Part shown: one piece after another, positions 6,101-6,617 of the stretch
How the letters are laid out: every line of letters begins with the position of its first letter
Numbering within the stretch: the first letter of the stretch is position 1
Source: Deltaproteobacteria bacterium
GTDB lineage: Bacteria; Myxococcota_A; UBA796; UBA2385
Length of the DNA stretch: 6,617 nt
NCBI GenBank assembly: GCA_015489145.1
Contig: WGAH01000222.1
Location: forward strand, 1 to 6,617
Direction of reading: 5' to 3'
Notes under the pieces: model-generated
What the model saw: only the letters and a program-made list of their open reading frames with translations
What the model was told of the DNA's origin: nothing
Database searches by the model: none
Made by a program: the position numbers and the translations under genes

Positions 6101-6154
6101 GTGCGTAGCCCGCTTCGCACCTCGCGGGAGGCGCCGCGTAGCCCGCTACGCACC
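6101..6154. repeat. Two direct copies of a 19-bp hairpin-forming repeat spanning the cupin stop codon
   Basis: The 19-bp unit at 6103-6121 (GCGTAGCCCGCTTCGCACC) recurs at 6136-6154 with one mismatch (T6115 versus A6148), a 33-bp period. Each copy is an inverted repeat around CCCG. The second has a perfect 6-bp stem (GCGTAG/CTACGC, 6136-6151). The first has an 8-bp stem with one mismatch (6101-6120). The cupin stop codon (6148-6146, TAG on the minus strand) lies in the second copy. The units could serve as 3'-end processing or termination hairpins, or be a small interspersed palindromic repeat. Confidence 0.7.
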
Positions 6155-6617
6155 CGCGGCGGCGAGGGCGCGCACCATCGCGTCGCGGGGCTGGAGGCCC
6201 GGGCGCTCGGCGAGGATGAGGCCCGGCTCGTCGCGGGGGATCCAGGCCCCGCAGCCGCCGTCCACGACCACGGTGGCGCCGGCGTCGAGGTCGTAGACGA
6301 CCATGTGGGGGATGGAGCGGGTGTAGAGGTGCAGGGTGACGAGCTGCTCCTCGGCGCCGTCGTCGCCCATGCTGTGCACGATGTCGGGGCCGCAGCGCAG
6401 GATGTCACCGGGCACGGCGGCGTGCTCCCGGACGAGGTCCAGGCCGCCGTCGCGGGCCTTCCAGATGCGGTGCCGCGAGCGCCCGGCCAGGACGAGCACC
6501 GCCCCCCACTGGCCGCCGTGGTCGTGGGGCGCGCAGGGTCGGCCGCGCGTCCAGGTGGCCACCATCACCTCGAGATCGTCGGTGGCCATGAGGACGTGGC
6601 GGCCGTAGGGGTGGGCC
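6146..6617 (-). CDS. Cysteine dioxygenase-family cupin (thiol dioxygenase); 5' partial
   Basis: A non-haem iron cupin of the cysteine dioxygenase family, which oxidises a thiol such as cysteine to its sulfinic acid with O2. The frame is open to the right edge: upstream of the ATG at 6589 it still reads HPYGRHVL, conserved family sequence, so that Met is internal and the true start lies outside the window. Numbering from that internal Met, the iron ligands are His22 and His24 (PHDHGGQWG) and His72 (GPDIVHSMGDD). Gly29 sits where mammalian enzymes have the cross-linking Cys93, as is usual in bacteria. TLHLY (85-89) matches the Ser-x-His-x-Tyr triad, with Thr for Ser. YGR (6607-6599) aligns with Tyr58/Arg60 of the mammalian enzyme; the Arg that binds the cysteine carboxylate points to a true cysteine dioxygenase rather than a Gln-type mercaptopropionate enzyme. 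It stops within a hairpin repeat, 240 bp before the fabH-like gene on the same strand. Confidence 0.85.
   Translation of the reverse strand, partial: AHPYGRHVLMATDDLEVMVATWTRGRPCAPHDHGGQWGAVLVLAGRSRHRIWKARDGGLDLVREHAAVPGDILRCGPDIVHSMGDDGAEEQLVTLHLYTRSIPHMVVYDLDAGATVVVDGGCGAWIPRDEPGLILAERPGLQPRDAMVRALAAAGA

Noticed and set aside
6101..6154. The two 19-bp repeats as a CRISPR array
   Set aside because: There are only two units with a 14-bp gap, the repeats are too short, and no cas gene is nearby.
5898..6296. Plus-strand open frame across the intergenic region
   Set aside because: Its product is Arg/Gly/Pro low-complexity sequence with no motif. It overlaps the ends of two well-supported minus-strand genes and has no convincing ribosome binding site.

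Overview
The window is very GC-rich DNA (C or G at nearly every third codon position) from an unidentified bacterium. A MYXO-CTERM-like sorting tail on the first protein and a short lipoprotein with an Asp-Thr-Gly-rich linker suggest Myxococcota or a related 'deltaproteobacterial' lineage; this placement is an inference. Bases 1-21 are not genomic. They are the Nextera/Tn5 transposase adapter, so this is the end of an assembled contig, probably from a metagenome, and the first gene is cut off at its 5' end.

Positions 22-4870 hold five tightly packed plus-strand genes that look like one transcription unit: (1) a zinc metallopeptidase of the gluzincin (HExxH...E) type with a C-terminal Cys / hydrophobic / poly-Arg sorting tail (23-1909, 5' partial); (2) a small Tat-signal protein resembling gluconate 2-dehydrogenase subunit 3 (1912-2406); (3) a GMC-family FAD oxidoreductase with a four-cysteine cluster (2406-3914), whose start overlaps the previous stop as TGATG; (4) a short putative lipoprotein with an EF-hand-like acidic loop (3924-4517); (5) an MTH1187/DUF77-type thiamine-binding protein started by GTG (4535-4870). 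The first four products are predicted to act in the envelope. The GMC enzyme has no signal peptide and could be exported through Tat together with its small partner. The thiamine-binding protein should be cytoplasmic and has no obvious link to the rest.

After a 21-bp convergent gap containing a GC hairpin, two genes lie on the minus strand: a FabH-like beta-ketoacyl-ACP synthase III (5905 to 4892) and, upstream of it, a cysteine-dioxygenase-family cupin (6617 to 6146) that runs off the right edge. The 240 bp between them contain a perfect 12-bp palindrome resembling a TetR-family operator, a GC hairpin, and two copies of a hairpin-forming 19-bp repeat, one of which includes the cupin stop codon.

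I see no RNA genes, insertion sequences, CRISPR arrays or defence genes. The most useful observations are the adapter at the contig end, the split GMC dehydrogenase without a visible cytochrome subunit, the in-frame 33-bp repeat at the cupin stop codon, and the operator-like palindrome upstream of the fabH-like gene.
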